In this document: piece after piece, positions 26,040 to 37,373 of the stretch
Numbering within the stretch: the first letter of the stretch is position 1
Layout: every line of letters begins with the position of its first letter
DNA from: Pseudomonas fluorescens
GTDB lineage: Bacteria > Pseudomonadota > Gammaproteobacteria > Pseudomonadales > Pseudomonadaceae
Direction of reading: 5' to 3'
NCBI RefSeq assembly: GCF_902497745.1
Contig: NZ_CABVHJ010000023.1
Location: 1-64,000, forward strand
DNA: 64,000 bases
The notes under the pieces: model-generated
Database searches by the model: none
Told to the model about the DNA's origin: nothing
Seen by the model: the letters and a program-made list of their open reading frames with translations, nothing else
Program-made: the position numbers and the translations under genes

Positions 26040-26741
26040 ATGGATGATGAATGTTTAGTTCTGGTTGTCGGGGCTTGCGTGGTGATTATTCCCGATGGTG
26101 AGCGGCTGGAAGTTTATAGCGATCTGGTCAATTCGATTTTGCTGGCGCAACTGGTTGCCAATAAGAAATGTGAAAAAGCCCTGGCCCCGGATTGGTACGG
26201 CACGTATGTAAGTGTCCTTGATGATTTCTGGTTGCGCCATCAGAAGTCGAAGCAGACATGGCAGGTCAGCAATCCCGGAAGTCAGTCCGCGCTGGAGTTT
26301 TTCAGTACAGCGTTAAGCAATGATGCAATGCCTGAAACCCGAATAATCGGCGCAGTTCTGCAGCGAATGGCACAAATACCGGGCGACGAACTCGCCATCC
26401 AGCAATTGCGCAGTTTCATGAAAATATCGGCTACGGCCGGGTCAGACAGCATGCCGGCGCCGGTGGCGAAGGTGCGTCTTCTGGTGATTGTTGCGAACGC
26501 TGCCGATTCGATCGCAAGCGTGTTTGTTGAGTTCGAGACGTCACTCGAGTTAATCCAAAATCCATTTCAACAGTTGTATCCATGCGAAGAGGTTCAAGGC
26601 TTGGTCCATGTGCATCACGCCCGGGCAAGTCTGTCCGAAATTCGCTACAGCGGCGCGCGTGAGGCCATTGCCAGGAAAGTCAGGGACAAACTTGCGGACA
26701 GCGTGGCAGTGCTGAGTCTGCCCAAGGAGATTACGGCATGA
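26040..26741 (+). CDS. Uncharacterised protein, second of three related genes
   Basis: 233 residues, family not recognised. GGAGG six bases before the ATG supports the start. It shares with its neighbours an N-terminal block (VVGACVVIIPDGERL ... AQLVANKKCEKALAPDWYGT) and a C-terminal Arg/Lys helix (AREAIARKVRDKL, compare TRMAIRTKLGL in the first gene). It lacks the ~45 N-terminal residues that precede the block in the first gene. No signal peptide, membrane helix or catalytic motif is evident. The stop overlaps the third gene's ATG. Confidence 0.72.
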   Translation: MDDECLVLVVGACVVIIPDGERLEVYSDLVNSILLAQLVANKKCEKALAPDWYGTYVSVLDDFWLRHQKSKQTWQVSNPGSQSALEFFSTALSNDAMPETRIIGAVLQRMAQIPGDELAIQQLRSFMKISATAGSDSMPAPVAKVRLLVIVANAADSIASVFVEFETSLELIQNPFQQLYPCEEVQGLVHVHHARASLSEIRYSGAREAIARKVRDKLADSVAVLSLPKEITA

Positions 26742-27379
26742 AGGACTTGATTACACCGCAGGCTGCGGTGGTGGGCGGCAGTGTCGTGGCGTTTGCCGGT
26801 GGCCTGCCTGCGACCCATCGAGATGATATCTACATGAGCACAGCCTATGCACAAAGAGCAACGCGTGCGGCGTTCGAGGACGGGCTATCGGGGGACTGGT
26901 TCGAGTACTACAGGAATGTCCTGAAATTTATCGGATGGGACGTGCCGAAACCGCAAACCTTGACGCCATCGCGCAGTAATCTGATGGCCGTTCATGCAAC
27001 GCAGCGTATCGCGGCGGTATTGGGTGAGCAGTTTTGCGAACCTATGCGGCGTGCGCTACGGGTGATGGAACGTAACACATCGGCACTCAGGCTGTTCGAG
27101 TCCACGAGCCTGCGTGCCAATGTCGGATATTTTCAGATGATCCCCTGCGTGATGAGTGGCCCGAACAAGGTGGAAATGGGCATCTATCACCGTCAGTTCC
27201 AGATCGAGAGAGAGGCCAGCGGGTTTTTGTTCAGCGAGGATGAAACACTTATCCACAACAGCGTTGAACAAATGGCTGCCATCACCTTCAACACGCTGCA
27301 TTACGCTCAGTTTCGCGAAAAGGTGAAAAACTCCGTCATCACCGGCTCACTCAAATACATTGATGGCCTGGAGATCTGA
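26738..27379 (+). CDS. Uncharacterised protein, third of three related genes
   Basis: 213 residues, family not recognised. AAGGAG lies eight bases before the ATG, which overlaps the previous stop (ATGA), so the two are translationally coupled. It opens with PQAAVVGGSVVAFAGGL, the same block as in the first gene, and later aligns with it through ALRVMERNTSALRLFE versus ALKKRDTALTLYE. No export signal is seen. It ends 22 bases before the convergent retS stop. A heteromeric assembly of the three proteins is conceivable but is inference. Confidence 0.72.
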   Translation: MKDLITPQAAVVGGSVVAFAGGLPATHRDDIYMSTAYAQRATRAAFEDGLSGDWFEYYRNVLKFIGWDVPKPQTLTPSRSNLMAVHATQRIAAVLGEQFCEPMRRALRVMERNTSALRLFESTSLRANVGYFQMIPCVMSGPNKVEMGIYHRQFQIEREASGFLFSEDETLIHNSVEQMAAITFNTLHYAQFREKVKNSVITGSLKYIDGLEI

Positions 27380-27401
27380 TCGAATAACCATACGATCCTG
27401 C

Positions 27402-30176
<2,775 letters not shown>

Positions 30177-30234
30177 GGCGAAATCCCTTCGTAGGTTGAT
30201 GCCAGAATATAACGATGCGCGGCGGCGGAACAGC

Positions 30235-30261
30235 CCGGCGAGGAACGGTATCCCTCGCCGG
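30235..30261 (-). terminator. Hairpin between purD and retS
   Basis: CCGGCGAGG and CCTCGCCGG form a nine-base GC stem with a nine-base loop, just past the purD stop. No T-run follows, so termination may be incomplete and some read-through from purD into retS is possible. Confidence 0.5.
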
Positions 30262-30275
30262 ACTTGAGGTACAGC

Positions 30276-31571
30276 TTATTCCTGGGTTTCGCCACGTTCA
30301 CGGGCAATGGCACGGTAGCCAATGTCCTTGCGGTAGAAGCAACCTTCCCAGTCGATGGCGGCCGCCAGCTTGTAGGCTTGCTGCTGCGCTTCACCGACGC
30401 TGGCGCCCATTGCAGTGGCGCAGAGTACGCGACCGCCGGCGGTGACGACGTTGCCTTCTTTCAGCGCGGTGCCGGCGTGGAAGACTTTGCCTTCCAGCTT
30501 CGCTGCTGCGTCCAGACCGTTGATCGCTGCGCCCTTGGCGTAATCGCCCGGGTAACCACCAGCGGCCAGCACGATGCCGACACTCGGACGTGGATCCCAC
30601 TGTGCTTCAACCTTGTCCAGCGCTTGCGCCAGAGCGGCTTCGACCAGCAGCACCAGGCTCGACTGCAGGCGCAGCATTACCGGTTGGGTTTCCGGATCGC
30701 CGAAGCGGCAGTTGAACTCGATGACTTTCGGGTTACCGGCCTTGTCGATCATCAGACCGGCATAGAGGAAACCGGTGTAGACGTTGCCTTCTTCGGCCAT
30801 GCCGCGCACGGTCGGCCAGATCACCAGGTCCATCACGCGCTGGTGCACGTCGGCGGTAACCACCGGGGCAGGGGAGTAAGCACCCATGCCGCCAGTGTTC
30901 GGGCCGTTGTCGCCGTCGCCGACGCGTTTGTGGTCCTGGCTGGTGGCCATCGGCAGCACATTCTTGCCGTCGACCATGACGATGAACGAAGCTTCTTCGC
31001 CGTCGAGGAATTCTTCGATGACCACGCGCGAACCGGCGTCACCGAAAGCGTTGCCAGCGAGCATGTCTCGCACGGCGTCTTCGGCTTCGGCCAGGGTCAT
31101 GGCGACGATCACGCCTTTACCGGCGGCCAGGCCATCGGCCTTGATCACGATCGGTGCGCCTTTTTCACGCAGATAAGCCAGAGCCGGCTCGATCTCGGTG
31201 AAGTTCTGGTAGTCGGCGGTCGGAATCTTGTGGCGCGCGAGGAAATCCTTGGTGAAGGCTTTCGAACCTTCCAGTTGCGCGGCACCGGCGGTCGGACCGA
31301 AGCAGTCCAGACCACGGGAGCGGAACAGATCGACAACGCCAGCCACCAACGGTACTTCCGGGCCGACGATGGTCAGGGAAACGTTTTTCTCGGCGAAGTC
31401 GGCCAGTTGCTCAAGCGCCAGCACGTCGATGGCGACGTTCTCGCACTTGGCTTCGATGGCGGTGCCAGCGTTGCCCGGTGCGACGAAAACCTTCTGCACG
31501 CGCGGATCCTGAGCCACTTTCCAGGCCAGTGCGTGTTCACGGCCACCGCTGCCAATGATCAAAACATTCAT
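30276..31571 (-). CDS. purD: Phosphoribosylamine-glycine ligase PurD
   Basis: Second step of purine synthesis: joins glycine to phosphoribosylamine with ATP. 431 residues, normal length. N-terminal MNVLIIGSGGREHALAWK and the ATP-grasp region with IVIKADGLAAGKGVIVAMT and EFNCRFGDPETQPV are diagnostic. It lies downstream of purH with a REPIN in the 147-base gap, as in other pseudomonads. Confidence 0.97.
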   Translation of the reverse strand: MNVLIIGSGGREHALAWKVAQDPRVQKVFVAPGNAGTAIEAKCENVAIDVLALEQLADFAEKNVSLTIVGPEVPLVAGVVDLFRSRGLDCFGPTAGAAQLEGSKAFTKDFLARHKIPTADYQNFTEIEPALAYLREKGAPIVIKADGLAAGKGVIVAMTLAEAEDAVRDMLAGNAFGDAGSRVVIEEFLDGEEASFIVMVDGKNVLPMATSQDHKRVGDGDNGPNTGGMGAYSPAPVVTADVHQRVMDLVIWPTVRGMAEEGNVYTGFLYAGLMIDKAGNPKVIEFNCRFGDPETQPVMLRLQSSLVLLVEAALAQALDKVEAQWDPRPSVGIVLAAGGYPGDYAKGAAINGLDAAAKLEGKVFHAGTALKEGNVVTAGGRVLCATAMGASVGEAQQQAYKLAAAIDWEGCFYRKDIGYRAIARERGETQE

Positions 31572-31616
31572 TTCAAAAACCTCAAAAATCTGTCAGGCGC
31601 TGCTGGAGCGCTTTAT

Positions 31617-31703
31617 GTGGGAGCGAGCCTGCTCGCGAAAGCGGTGTGTCAGTCAACGTCAACGTCGCTGGCAGATTGCATTCGCGAGCAGGCTCGCTCC
31701 CAC
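31617..31703. repeat. REPIN between purH and purD
   Basis: Inverted pair of GTGGGAGCGAGCCTGCTCGC with about 45 bases between, 46 bases upstream of purD. Confidence 0.94.
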
Positions 31704-31718
31704 ATTTGAATCGGTGTA

Positions 31719-33326
31719 TCAGTGACGGAAGTGGCGCATGCCCGTAAAGACCATGGCGATGCCGGCTTCATCAGCAGCGGCAATCACTTCGGCATCACGC
31801 ATCGAGCCACCCGGCTGGATCACCGCAGTGATCCCGACTTTGGCTGCGTTGTCCAGACCGTCGCGGAACGGGAAGAACGCGTCCGAGGCCATCACCGAAC
31901 CGGCGACTTGCAGACCGGCATGCTCAGCCTTGATCGCGGCAATACGCGCCGAGTTTACGCGGCTCATCTGGCCAGCGCCGACACCGATGGTCTGACGGTT
32001 CTTGGCGTAGACGATGGCGTTGGATTTAACGTACTTGGCGACTTTCCAGGCGAAGATCAGGTCGTGGATTTCCTGTTCGGTCGGCGCACGTTTGGTCACG
32101 ACTTTCAGGTCGTCGGCGCTGATCATGCCGATGTCGCGGCTCTGTACCAGCAGACCGCCGTTAACGCGCTTGTAGTCCCAGGCAGCGGCGCGGTCAGCCG
32201 ACCACTCGCCACAGGCCAGCAGGCGCACGTTGGCTTTGGCTGCAACAATGGCGCGAGCTTCTTCGCTGACGCTCGGGGCGATGATCACTTCAACGAACTG
32301 ACGCTCGACGATCGCTTTGGCGGTCTCGGCATCCAGTTCACGGTTGAAGGCGATGATGCCGCCGAACGCCGATTCGGTATCGGTGGCGTAAGCCAGTTCG
32401 TAGGCCTGACGGATGCCGCCTTCAGCGTCCGGGCTGACCGCCACGCCGCACGGGTTGGCGTGCTTGACGATCACGCAGGCTGGCTTGACGAAGCTCTTCA
32501 CGCATTCCAGCGCGGCGTCGGTGTCGGCCACGTTGTTGTACGACAGCTCTTTGCCTTGCAGTTGGGTCGCGGTGGCGATGCCGACTTCGGCAGGCTTGGC
32601 CTCAACGTAGAACGCCGCGCTCTGGTGCGGGTTCTCGCCGTAGCGCATTTCCTGGGCCTTGATGAACTGGCTGTTGAAGGTGCGCGGGAATTCGCTGCGG
32701 CCTTCAGTGCTCAGGGTTTCAGCGGCCTGATTCACGGTGCCCATGTAGTTGGCGATCATGCCGTCGTAGGCAGCGGTGTGTTCGAAGGCCTTGAGCATCA
32801 GGTCGAAACGCTGAGCGTAGGTCAGACCGCCGGCCTTGAGGCCTTCGAGCACGCTGGCGTAATCGCTGGCATTCACCACGATCGCTACGTCTTTATGGTT
32901 TTTCGCTGCCGAACGGACCATGGTCGGGCCGCCGATGTCGATGTTTTCGATGGCGGTCGGCAGGTCGCAGCCTGGCTTGTTGATGGTGGCTTCGAACGGG
33001 TAGAGGTTGACTGCAACAAGATCGATCGGCTTGATGCCGTGCTCGCTCATGATTGCGTCGTCGATACCGCGACGACCGAGGATGCCGCCGTGGATTTTCG
33101 GGTGCAGGGTTTTCACCCGACCGTCCATCATTTCGGCGAAACCGGTGTAATCCGCGACTTCCACTGCGGCAACACCGTTGTCGCGCAGCAGCTTGAACGT
33201 CCCGCCGGTGGAGAGGATCTCGACGCCCAGAGCTTCAAGCTCCTTGGCGAATTCGAGGATCCCGGTCTTGTCGGAAACGCTGATCAAGGCGCGGCGGATC
33301 GGCAGGCGGGTAGTCTGGTCGGTCAT
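31719..33326 (-). CDS. purH: Bifunctional AICAR formyltransferase/IMP cyclohydrolase PurH
   Basis: Last two steps of IMP synthesis. 535 residues from MTDQTTRLPIRRALISVSDK, with GGA ten bases before this ATG; an in-frame upstream start at 33347 would add seven residues and is less likely. The N-terminal ~200 residues are the MGS-like cyclohydrolase (ILSTGGTFKLLRDNG). The C-terminal part is the transformylase with VIVKHANPCGVAV and the terminal GGSMRDAEVIAAADEAGIAM. Confidence 0.97.
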   Translation of the reverse strand: MTDQTTRLPIRRALISVSDKTGILEFAKELEALGVEILSTGGTFKLLRDNGVAAVEVADYTGFAEMMDGRVKTLHPKIHGGILGRRGIDDAIMSEHGIKPIDLVAVNLYPFEATINKPGCDLPTAIENIDIGGPTMVRSAAKNHKDVAIVVNASDYASVLEGLKAGGLTYAQRFDLMLKAFEHTAAYDGMIANYMGTVNQAAETLSTEGRSEFPRTFNSQFIKAQEMRYGENPHQSAAFYVEAKPAEVGIATATQLQGKELSYNNVADTDAALECVKSFVKPACVIVKHANPCGVAVSPDAEGGIRQAYELAYATDTESAFGGIIAFNRELDAETAKAIVERQFVEVIIAPSVSEEARAIVAAKANVRLLACGEWSADRAAAWDYKRVNGGLLVQSRDIGMISADDLKVVTKRAPTEQEIHDLIFAWKVAKYVKSNAIVYAKNRQTIGVGAGQMSRVNSARIAAIKAEHAGLQVAGSVMASDAFFPFRDGLDNAAKVGITAVIQPGGSMRDAEVIAAADEAGIAMVFTGMRHFRH

Positions 33327-33355
33327 CTCAATTTCCATCAAAAGCAAAGGAAGTC

Positions 33356-33393
33356 AGCAAAAAAGGCGACCGTTTTTTACGCGGGCGCCTTTC
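33356..33393 (-). terminator. Terminator of dusB-fis
   Basis: On the minus strand AAAGGCGcCCG, an A-rich loop, then CGGtCGCCTTTTTT. It lies 17 bases past the fis stop and 30 bases before the purH start. Confidence 0.85.
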
Positions 33394-33409
33394 TGGTTTG
33401 ATTGAATGC

Positions 33410-33730
33410 TTACAGCAGATCGTACTGCTTGAGTTTCTTGCGCAGCGTGCCGCGGTTCAGTCCCAGCAGCTCACTGGCCTTGGTCTGGTTGCCCTTGACG
33501 TAGTTCATCACGCTTTCGAGCAGGGGAGCCTCGACTTCGGAGAGCACCAGGTTGTACACATCCGTGACGGACGCGCCCTCAAGGTGGGCGAAATAATTGT
33601 GCAGCGCCTTCTCGACACTCCCGCGAAGGGTCTGACCTTCTTCGCTCGGGGTGTTGAGGTGCTGTTTCAAATTCACGTTGTCGCTCACGGGTGCTGTTCC
33701 ACTCACTAAAGTCTCGGTCATCATCGTCAT
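33410..33730 (-). CDS. fis: DNA-binding protein Fis
   Basis: 106-residue nucleoid and transcription factor. The C-terminal HTH (NQTKASELLGLNRGTLRKKL) is nearly invariant in gammaproteobacteria, and the N-terminal arm matches Pseudomonas Fis (TETLVSGTAPVSDN). The start at 33730 overlaps the dusB stop in ATGA, the classic dusB-fis coupled operon; further ATGs lie two and three codons on. Confidence 0.96.
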   Translation of the reverse strand: MTMMTETLVSGTAPVSDNVNLKQHLNTPSEEGQTLRGSVEKALHNYFAHLEGASVTDVYNLVLSEVEAPLLESVMNYVKGNQTKASELLGLNRGTLRKKLKQYDLL

Positions 33731-34737
33731 GCGGCCACCCCTTCTTCGTCCCCTGTCAGGCTCTTGTAACGCTCGGCGAAGAACTCCCGAACGTTGGCGC
33801 ATTGTGTTTCCGTACCATCCAAACGATTGAAGTGGGCGCGAAACTCCCTGGCGCCCGGCAAGGTTGCGAGATACCAGCCCACATGCTTGCGCGCAATGCG
33901 CACGCCCATCACATCCCCATAGAAAGCGTGAAGTGCGGCCAGATGCTCCAGCAGTATGTGTTCCACCTCGATCAGCTCCGGTGCCGGCAATTTCTCGCCG
34001 GTACGCAGGAAGTGTTCGATCTCGCGAAAAATCCATGGCCGCCCTTGGGCGGCGCGGCCTACCAACAGGCCATCGGCACCGGTCGCGTCAAGCACGTAAC
34101 GGGCCTTTTCCGGCGAATCGATATCGCCATTGGCGAACACCGGGATCGACACCGCCTGCTTGATCGCGGCAATCGTGTCGTACTCGGCTTCACCCTTGTA
34201 CAGATCGGCGCGAGTGCGGCCATGCACTGCCAGCGCCGTAATGCCGGCCTGCTCGGCAATCTTCGCCACGGTCAGGCCGTTCTTGTTGTCGCGATCCCAG
34301 CCGGTGCGGATCTTCAGGGTCACCGGCACATCAACCGCAGCCACAACGGCGTGCAGGATCTCGGTGACCAGTGCTTCGTCCTTCAACAACGCGGAACCGG
34401 CGGCCTTGTTGCAGACCTTCTTTGCCGGGCAACCCATGTTGATATCAATAATCTGCGCGCCCAGTTCGACGTTGGCCCGGGCCGCGTCTGCCAGCATCTG
34501 CGCATCGCCACCGGCAATCTGTACCGAGCGTGGCTCGGGATCGCCTTCGTGGATCATGCGCAGGCGCGACTTGCGGGTATTCCACAGGCTCATGTCGCTG
34601 GTGACCATTTCCGAGACTACAAGCCCTGCGCCCAAACGCTTGCACAGCTGACGAAAGGGCTGGTCGGTGACCCCCGCCATCGGGGCGAGAATCAAGCCGT
34701 TCTGTAATGTGTATGGGCCGATGCGTACCGCCGACAT
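33727..34737 (-). CDS. dusB: tRNA-dihydrouridine synthase DusB
   Basis: FMN enzyme reducing uridine in tRNA D-loops; 336 residues. LILAPMAGVTDQPFRQLCK at the N-terminus, DINMGCPAKKVCNKAAGSAL with the catalytic Cys, and IHGRTR-like VHGRTRADLYKGEAEYD are all present, along with NGDIDSPEKAR and GRAAQGRPWIF. AGGGA precedes the ATG. Promoter of the dusB-fis operon should lie in 34738-34922. Confidence 0.96.
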   Translation of the reverse strand: MSAVRIGPYTLQNGLILAPMAGVTDQPFRQLCKRLGAGLVVSEMVTSDMSLWNTRKSRLRMIHEGDPEPRSVQIAGGDAQMLADAARANVELGAQIIDINMGCPAKKVCNKAAGSALLKDEALVTEILHAVVAAVDVPVTLKIRTGWDRDNKNGLTVAKIAEQAGITALAVHGRTRADLYKGEAEYDTIAAIKQAVSIPVFANGDIDSPEKARYVLDATGADGLLVGRAAQGRPWIFREIEHFLRTGEKLPAPELIEVEHILLEHLAALHAFYGDVMGVRIARKHVGWYLATLPGAREFRAHFNRLDGTETQCANVREFFAERYKSLTGDEEGVAA

Positions 34738-34922
34738 AGGACTTCCCTGAGGTGGGGCCGGATCATGAGAGTTCGAAAAAGGGTTGGCATGATACCCGCT
34801 CTCGATGACTGGATAAAGGCTGAATTGAACAAAATCTGAACAGTTATTCTGTTATCGCCACGGGTTTGGTTGTGGGTGGCAAAGTCAGAAAACCGCCGTC
34901 AATTCGAAAGCGACGCAGGGAT

Positions 34923-36200
34923 TCACTCGGGCGAGTGGAAACTCAGGCTGTAATTCACCGCTTTCGGCCCGGGATCGAGAATATCCAGCGCAATGTGGAT
35001 CGGCGTCTGCGGCGGCATTTCCGCCAGACCTTCGAGATCACCTCTGAGGTATTCGCCGGGTTTGAAGCGACGACTGGCGATCAGGTGACCGTTGAGGTCG
35101 GCAAAGCGCAGCTCCAGCAATGGAAATGGCTGGGAGAATGTCGCGCGGTTATAGATGATTGCGTCGACCACCAGTGCACCGTTGAACTCCGGATGGCTGC
35201 GCACCACCAGGTTGCTGCTCTTGATTCGGGCGATATCGACCTTGGACGGCACCGTGCAGCCGATCTGCGGGCAGATTTGCTGGAACCACGGGCGATACTG
35301 GTCCTGTCGGGCCAGCTCTTCGAAATGATAAGAGATGTACTGGGCGGCCAGGCCTCCCGCCGCCAGCAGGACCAACAGCAGCCAGAGCATACGTCGGCCC
35401 CACGGCGAGCGGCGCTTCTGCCAGTCCAGTTGCAGCGGGTCGTCGGTCAGGTCTTGCAGGACTTCGGCGCGTACGCCGGGCTCTGCGCGCTCGCGCTTTT
35501 TGCGCAGCGGCTCGATCGATGGCAAATCGTCGTCATCGGCTTCGTCGCTGGCCGACAGGCGTTCGCGGCGGGCATTGGGGTCGATCGGGTCGTGCAGGCG
35601 CAGATGCGGAATCGCTGGTTCGTCATCCAGATCCACCGGTTCCAGTGACAGCGAAGGCTCGGTGCGCTCGGATTTGACCGGTTCGATGTCGGCGATTTCT
35701 GCCTCGTCGTCCTCGGGCTCGGCCGTGTGTTCATCGGCGCGCTCGCTGAACAGACTGTCGCGCCAGAGCGTTTCATCCGGTTCAGGGTTGTCGCGGCGTG
35801 CGCTCAGGGCATCTTCGCGCGGACGACCGAATTCGGTGGTCGGCTGGATTTCCCGTTGTTCGAGGCGCGCCAGTTCTTCGTCCAGATCGAGGCTATCGAG
35901 ATCCAGCTCGGACGCGCTCCACTGCTTTTGGCTGATGGCACGCGGCGCGGGCTGTTCGACGATGGCCGGCGCCTGGACAACCGGCGGGGCCTCGATAATC
36001 GGCGGCGGCTCGACAATCGAGGGTGCAACCGGTGTCACCGCGTCCTTGCCGGCGTGTTGCTCCAGCAGCTGTTTGGCCGCATTGAACACTTGCAGGCAGG
36101 AGCCGCAGCGAACCACCCCGCGGGCCACACTCAATTGAGCATGGCTGACACGGAAACTGGTTTGGCAATGCGGGCACTGGGTGACGAAACTGTCGGTCAT
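34923..36200 (-). CDS. Zinc-ribbon and DUF3426 domain membrane protein
   Basis: 425 residues. The N-terminus is an MJ0042-type zinc ribbon (CPHCQTSFRVSHAQL ... CGSCLQVFNA, four Cys). A long low-complexity acidic/proline region (~45-270) follows, with repeated Pro-Ile/Val tracts, then one membrane helix (~272-292, MLWLLLVLLAAGGLAAQYI) and a DUF3426 domain to the end. This family is always near prmA and dusB/fis in pseudomonads; its function is unknown. The topology places the zinc ribbon in the cytoplasm and DUF3426 outside. Confidence 0.88.
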   Translation of the reverse strand: MTDSFVTQCPHCQTSFRVSHAQLSVARGVVRCGSCLQVFNAAKQLLEQHAGKDAVTPVAPSIVEPPPIIEAPPVVQAPAIVEQPAPRAISQKQWSASELDLDSLDLDEELARLEQREIQPTTEFGRPREDALSARRDNPEPDETLWRDSLFSERADEHTAEPEDDEAEIADIEPVKSERTEPSLSLEPVDLDDEPAIPHLRLHDPIDPNARRERLSASDEADDDDLPSIEPLRKKRERAEPGVRAEVLQDLTDDPLQLDWQKRRSPWGRRMLWLLLVLLAAGGLAAQYISYHFEELARQDQYRPWFQQICPQIGCTVPSKVDIARIKSSNLVVRSHPEFNGALVVDAIIYNRATFSQPFPLLELRFADLNGHLIASRRFKPGEYLRGDLEGLAEMPPQTPIHIALDILDPGPKAVNYSLSFHSPE

Positions 36201-36230
36201 GCGGCGATCCGGATTATGCAGGCGGTCATA

Positions 36231-37109
36231 TTAGCGCCGACGGCCGGTGATGCGCACCCAGCCATCGCGATTGGCGATCGGATCGAGATCGAAGTCCTGC
36301 GCATAAGCAGCAGCCACTTCGTCACCTTGTTCGGCGAGGATGCCCGACAGCGCCAGACGGCCACCGGATTTCACCAGGCCGGACAGTTGCGGCGCGAGAG
36401 AAACCAGCGGGCCGGCCAGAATGTTGGCGACCAGTACATCGGCCTGGACCTGTGGCAGGTCTTCCGGCAAGTACAGCGGGAACAGTTCTTCGGCAATGTT
36501 GTTGCGCCCGGCGTTATCACGCGAGGCTTCCAGCGCCTGCACGTCGATGTCGGTGCCGACGGCTTCCTTGGCGCCGAGCAGCAGGGCGGCAATCGCCAGA
36601 ATCCCCGAGCCGCAACCGAAGTCGAGCACGTTGCAGTCTTTCAGGTCCTGACCGTCGAGCCATTCCAGGCACAGCGCGGTGGTCGGGTGCGTGCCGGTGC
36701 CGAAGGCCAGGCCCGGATCCAGCAGCAGGTTGACCGCATCAGGTTCCGGCGCGGCATGCCAGCTCGGCACGATCCACAGGCGCTGGCCGAAACGCATCGG
36801 CTGGAAACCGTCCATCCAGCTGCGTTCCCAGTCCTGATCTTCAATGACTTCGCTGTGATGCTCAGGCAACGGGCTGCCTGTCAGTAGCTCCAGATGGGCC
36901 AGAACCGGTGCCGGTTCGGTGCCGCCTTCGAACAGCGCCAGCAAATGCGTGTGCGCCCACAGCGGGGTGGTGTTGAGTTCCGGCTCGAAGATCGGCTGAT
37001 CTTCGGCGTCCATGAAGGTCACCGACACGGCGCCCACTTCAAGGAAAGCGTCTTCGTAGGTTTCGGCTTGTTCCGGGCTGATGGCGAGACGTACTTGCAG
37101 CCAAGGCAT
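36231..37109 (-). CDS. prmA: Ribosomal protein L11 methyltransferase PrmA
   Basis: 292 residues, typical length. SAM-binding motif VLDFGCGSGILAIAALLLGA and VANILAGPLVSLAPQL are diagnostic; the N-terminal L11-recognition domain starts MPWLQVRLAISPEQAETYED. The start at 37109 is chosen because the longer frame to 37304 is only translated REPIN. It trimethylates L11 at several lysines and the N-terminus. Followed 30 bases later by the DUF3426 gene. Confidence 0.95.
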   Translation of the reverse strand: MPWLQVRLAISPEQAETYEDAFLEVGAVSVTFMDAEDQPIFEPELNTTPLWAHTHLLALFEGGTEPAPVLAHLELLTGSPLPEHHSEVIEDQDWERSWMDGFQPMRFGQRLWIVPSWHAAPEPDAVNLLLDPGLAFGTGTHPTTALCLEWLDGQDLKDCNVLDFGCGSGILAIAALLLGAKEAVGTDIDVQALEASRDNAGRNNIAEELFPLYLPEDLPQVQADVLVANILAGPLVSLAPQLSGLVKSGGRLALSGILAEQGDEVAAAYAQDFDLDPIANRDGWVRITGRRR

Positions 37110-37217
37110 GGCGGGCACCTTTGAAAAATATTGATTGCAGCCTAGCGGCCGGCGAGAAGCGCGCAAGTTTACGCGAGCGCAAAGCTTTTGTGGGAGTGAC
37201 TTGAAACACCATACCCT

Positions 37218-37304
37218 GTGGGAGCGAGCCTGCTCGCGAAAGCGGAGTGTCAGTTGATGCATATAGATCTGATACACCGCTTTCGCGAGCAGGCTCGCTC
37301 CCAC
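37218..37304. repeat. REPIN upstream of prmA
   Basis: Inverted pair of GTGGGAGCGAGCCTGCTCGC. A degenerate single REP start (TTGTGGGAGTGACTTG) lies just before it at about 37188. Confidence 0.94.
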
Positions 37305-37324
37305 ACGGGGTTATGTAATCTGCA

Positions 37325-37357
37325 GAAACAACAAAGCCGCCCGAAGGCGGCTTTGTC
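37325..37357 (-). terminator. Terminator of accBC
   Basis: On the minus strand ACAAAGCCGCC, TTCG tetraloop, GGCGGCTTTGT and then TGTTT, 17 bases past the accC stop. Confidence 0.9.
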
Positions 37358-37373
37358 TGGTGCGGGTTGAAGC

